Shown: piece by piece, positions 35,437 through 37,257 of the stretch
Position numbering within the stretch: position 1 is the stretch's first letter
Layout of the letters: every line of letters begins with the position of its first letter
Assembly (NCBI GenBank): GCA_021151695.1
Contig: JAGKWU010000025.1
Coordinates: 1 to 37,257, forward strand
Reading direction: 5' to 3'
DNA length: 37,257 nucleotides
Source: Cellvibrionaceae bacterium
Lineage (GTDB): Bacteria > Pseudomonadota > Gammaproteobacteria > Pseudomonadales > Cellvibrionaceae
Made by a program: the position numbers and the translations under genes
Notes under the pieces: model-generated
Told to the model about the DNA's origin: nothing
Database searches by the model: none
The model's input: the letters and a program-made list of their open reading frames with translations, nothing else

Positions 35437-35640
35437 ATGGATATCATTGATAGCATAAACCGATACCTTTCTGGTGCTAATACAAAAAAATCAGAGCGCA
35501 CCAGGTTAACTAGAGCTAGAGACGAAATCGTAAGGCTTCGAAAATGGATTGAAGAGGAAGGTCAGCAATCAAACACATGTACGTATTACGTGCTTGGAAA
35601 AGACTGCAGTAATTGCTTATGTGGCAGGAGCCAGAAATAA
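35437..35640 (+). CDS. Small basic protein with Cys pairs (67 aa)
   Basis: AAGGA precedes ATG 35437. The first 45 residues are a basic helix (SGANTKKSERTRLTRARDEIVRLRKWIEEEG), and the end YVLGKDCSNCLCGRSQK has CSNCLC, possibly a metal-binding or redox cluster with the Cys of NTCTYY. No family is recognised. It stands before a promoter-like extended -10 box at 35682. Confidence 0.55.
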   Translation: MDIIDSINRYLSGANTKKSERTRLTRARDEIVRLRKWIEEEGQQSNTCTYYVLGKDCSNCLCGRSQK

Positions 35641-35681
35641 CATTTGACCTAAATAGCAATGGCGTTAACTCGGCCTAATTT

Positions 35682-35690
35682 TGCTATAAG
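35682..35690 (+). promoter_or_regulatory. Extended -10 promoter before the 35706 gene
   Basis: TGC-TATAAG at 35682-35690. TTAACT at 35665 is too close for a standard -35. It probably transcribes the 35706 gene and may read on into the replication leader. Confidence 0.5.
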
Positions 35691-35705
35691 CAACGGAGAA
35701 AACTA

Positions 35706-36071
35706 ATGAATGCAACACAAAAGCAAGTTATCAAATGGCTTGCACATGGCAACACTGGCGCAAGCAGTAAATGCATGGCGTTTTACTTGGCGTTTGGCGA
35801 AGTCGCCACAGATAGATATGCGCCAGCTGATCCGGCAGATTTTAACCGATGCTTACAGTTGCTTGAATATGCGCCTCAATTGCGGCCATTAATTCCACGC
35901 ATGGCAAAGGTATCAGACCAATGGGCGCGGGTTGTGGCGCACTGGGATGAAATTGAACTTACATTTTTAGAAGAGGCTGAGTTAGGGTGGACAAGAAAAA
36001 GTAGAGCGCCAGAGACTTTTGATCTTATGTATCGCATTTTACGTCCTCAACAAATGACGGCCAAATGTTAG
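35706..36071 (+). CDS. Conserved phage protein upstream of replication genes (121 aa)
   Basis: Start with GGAG at 8 bases. The sequence VIKWLAHGNTGASSKCMAFYLAFGE, then PADPADFNRCLQLLEYAPQLRPLIPRMA and WARVVAHWDEIELTFLEE, is a pattern I recognise in a conserved phage hypothetical family, always small and helical, usually encoded near replication or early regulatory genes. No catalytic residues are evident. It ends 178 bp before the next gene, with the structured leader between. Confidence 0.75.
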   Translation: MNATQKQVIKWLAHGNTGASSKCMAFYLAFGEVATDRYAPADPADFNRCLQLLEYAPQLRPLIPRMAKVSDQWARVVAHWDEIELTFLEEAELGWTRKSRAPETFDLMYRILRPQQMTAKC

Positions 36072-36093
36072 TGCCGCCTTTAAATGAATACGC

Positions 36094-36099
36094 TATACT
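36094..36099 (+). promoter_or_regulatory. Candidate -10 box of the replication leader
   Basis: TATACT preceded by GC as in the 15776 promoter, but without the TG of an extended -10 and without a good -35. It would start transcription near 36106, at the beginning of the structured leader. Confidence 0.35.
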
Positions 36100-36249
36100 A
36101 ACACCAGCCTAACGGCCCGCTGATGACACCAGCGGAAGAGCACCCAAAGCTAGGACTCAAACCCTTTTGTTAGGGGTTGGTGTCCTGCGCGTTTTCCTAG
36201 CTTGGCGCGTATGGGTGTCAGCACCAATTCCTAACAAAGGGGTTTTTTT
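36100..36249 (+). promoter_or_regulatory. Attenuator-like structured leader before replication genes
   Basis: Hairpin 1: CCGCTG/CAGCGG (36117-36122 with 36130-36135). Fold A: AAGCTAGGA (36147-36155) with TCCTAGCTT (36195-36203), enclosing AACCC/GGGTT (36160-36164 with 36174-36178). Fold B: 36162-36182 with 36222-36242, about 21 bp including a few G-T pairs, followed by seven T (36243-36249) that end at the ATG. Folds A and B cannot coexist without a pseudoknot. AAGGGG, the ribosome site of the 36250 gene, is inside the fold B stem. TGACACC (36124-36130) also matches GGTGTCA (36214-36220). Confidence 0.75.
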
Positions 36250-36579
36250 ATGTCGTTGCTATTCAAAGATTTGCCTATCGAATTCTCTGCGTCATTGGCA
36301 GTGAAAATAGGCATAAATGAAGCGATCTTCCTTCAAAACTTACAGACCATTCATTGGCAAAGCGCGGCTACATTTGAGCGCGACGGGCGAAAATGGGTTT
36401 GCAGAACCATTAGCGAATGGGCAGAAATTTACCCGTTTTGGTCAGAGCGCACGATTAAGAGCATTATCAAAAGTCTGCGGGAAAAGGATTTGATTTTTGT
36501 TGGCCAGCTTGGGCCAGCGTTTGATCGAACAAATTATTATTCTGTTAATCGCGAAGCACTTGCTGAGATTTGGGGCTAA
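36250..36579 (+). CDS. First winged-helix protein of the replication operon (109 aa)
   Basis: The segment WVCRTISEWAEIYPFWSERTIKSIIKSLREKDLIFVG (about 48-84) is a winged helix as in the N-terminal domain of phage replication proteins, preceded by a helical INEAIFLQNLQTIHW. It ends after the wing, without the linker and helicase-loading domain. The ribosome site AAGGGG 7 bases before ATG 36250 is in the stem of the leader terminator, so both transcription and translation of this gene appear controlled. It may regulate its operon or bind the origin. Confidence 0.75.
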   Translation: MSLLFKDLPIEFSASLAVKIGINEAIFLQNLQTIHWQSAATFERDGRKWVCRTISEWAEIYPFWSERTIKSIIKSLREKDLIFVGQLGPAFDRTNYYSVNREALAEIWG

Positions 36580-36581
36580 TC

Positions 36582-36923
36582 ATGTCAATCTCAAAAACGA
36601 TTCGCAGCCTAGGGCGTCCTGTAGCTTATTACCCATCGCTTGCAAAGCCGCTAGGCGGCGTAAATCAGGCTTTGCTGTGCGGCAAGATTCTGTGTGACCT
36701 AGATGGCGTAACACATCCTTTAGGCGTCGTATTGTCCTCCAAGCAGATTGAGGCCGAGACGGGCCTGACGTACAGGGCACAGCAGGTAGCAAGGCGATGG
36801 CTAGTTTCTTTGGGGGTTTTGATCGAAACTCCTAAACGGATAGAACACAAAATCTATTACCGCATTGACATAGACGCCCTCCAGTTGGTGATATCTAATC
36901 ATAAAAAAATGGGGGGTAATTAG
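36582..36923 (+). CDS. Second winged-helix protein of the replication operon (113 aa)
   Basis: Begins 2 bp after the preceding stop. Residues about 52-98 (VLSSKQIEAETGLTYRAQQVARRWLVSLGVLIETPKRIEHKIYYRI) form a winged helix. The N-terminal 45 residues (GRPVAYYPSLAKPLGGVNQALLCGKIL) are a helical lead-in often seen in phage replication wHTH proteins. Like the first, it lacks a C-terminal helicase-interaction domain. ATG 36582 is used. The ORF start at 36570 overlaps the gene before. It is probably a DNA-binding partner of the initiator. Confidence 0.75.
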   Translation: MSISKTIRSLGRPVAYYPSLAKPLGGVNQALLCGKILCDLDGVTHPLGVVLSSKQIEAETGLTYRAQQVARRWLVSLGVLIETPKRIEHKIYYRIDIDALQLVISNHKKMGGN

Positions 36924-36925
36924 CT

Positions 36926-37257
36926 ATGTCATTCGAGGCCATGACCTGGGCTATCAATCAAAAGTGCGGAAGCGCTGCTGCAAAAGCCGTGTTGCTTATG
37001 CTGGCTAACCACACAAACGGGCATTCTGGACAGTGCAATCCTAGGCTCAAGACATTAGCCGAAGAGTGCGAAATGTCGCTTGACACACTTAAAACTCATA
37101 TCAAGAAGCTGGCGGATTTGGAGCTATTAGAGATAGTTCCGCAGTACGCGGAAGGCGTACAACTGCCAAACCAATATGTGTTGGACATCCATTGTTTGGC
37201 TGGCGGAAAGATACCTGAGAAAAAAGAAAAGCGACCTTATTGCAGGGGGGCTGATTC
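36926..37257 (+). CDS. Phage replication initiator, N-terminal part (continues at 1-415)
   Basis: ATG 36926, with GGGGGG about 9 bases upstream and 2 bp after the previous stop. Residues 1-75 (WAINQKCGSAAAKAVLLMLANH ... RLKTLAEECEMSLDTLKTHIKKLADLELLEIV) are a winged helix of the HTH_36/lambda O type that binds origin DNA. The frame leaves the window two bases into a codon. Base 1 completes it as TCG and the frame continues to a stop at 413-415. The total is 248 residues, a normal size for this family. Neighbouring dnaB and the two wHTH genes support the role. Confidence 0.9.
   Translation, partial: MSFEAMTWAINQKCGSAAAKAVLLMLANHTNGHSGQCNPRLKTLAEECEMSLDTLKTHIKKLADLELLEIVPQYAEGVQLPNQYVLDIHCLAGGKIPEKKEKRPYCRGAD

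Noticed and set aside
36120..36135. CTGATGA followed by a stem, resembling the hammerhead ribozyme core
   Set aside because: The second core element GAAA and the stem III/NUH cleavage site are not in place. The bases are better explained by the CCGCTG/CAGCGG hairpin.
36072..36249. tRNA gene in the structured leader
   Set aside because: Despite many stems there is no acceptor/anticodon/T-arm arrangement, no TTCGA-type T loop and no CCA end. No tRNA was seen elsewhere in the window.

Overview
This window reads as a complete tailed-phage genome with a P22-like virion, given as a circular map opened inside one gene. The replication-initiator gene that starts at 36926 runs off the right edge in exactly the phase in which an initiator C-terminus opens at the left edge, and no stop falls at the join. 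That fits a circularly permuted, headful-packaged genome of 37,257 bp. The host should be a Gram-negative, probably proteobacterial, cell, judging from P22-type portal, scaffold, coat, gp4-like, gp10-like and ejection proteins and a tailspike with a P22-type head-binding domain. I see no integrase, CI/Cro-type repressor, tRNA, CRISPR array, DNA polymerase or RNA polymerase, so a virulent life style using host polymerases is the simplest reading.

Layout, rightward unless stated. (1) 31.7-36.1 kb: AAA ATPase, SSB-like protein and Gp157-like protein (recombination/ssDNA cassette), then small conserved phage genes, including one interrupted by a stop codon and a duplicated, partly decayed segment. 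(2) 36.1 kb across the junction to 2.0 kb: a structured leader that looks like an attenuator, three consecutive winged-helix genes of which the third is the initiator, and a DnaB helicase. (3) 2.0-5.9 kb: TerB-like protein, a tiny membrane protein, a RuvC-like resolvase, several small unknowns, two HTH proteins, and a promoter-gene-terminator unit for a 57-residue acidic protein. (4) 5.9-26.3 kb: late region with a ribbon-helix-helix protein, terminase small and large subunits, portal, scaffold, coat and gp4-like protein. An inserted adsorption locus follows (SGNH esterase, long tail fibre, DUF4376-like protein), then gp10-like protein, three ejection proteins and a chimeric tailspike. (5) 26.3-28.4 kb: lysis cassette with membrane proteins, two holin candidates, a lysozyme-fold endolysin and a secreted Fn3-like protein, closed by a terminator. 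(6) 28.5-31.65 kb, leftward: a tightly overlapped operon of small accessory genes, including two zinc-binding proteins, plus one membrane coiled-coil gene.

Regulation visible in the DNA: four -35 regions share GTGTTGAC(A/G), and two of the leftward/rightward promoters at 31683-31716 occupy the same DNA in opposite directions. Several other sites are extended -10 boxes of the form TGCTATNNN. Two intergenic leaders (15.8 kb and 36.1 kb) have mutually exclusive folds ending in a terminator just before a start codon. The gp10-like gene has its start codon buried in a perfect 12-bp hairpin. These RNA elements are the most novel-looking content; the protein complement is mostly of known phage families.
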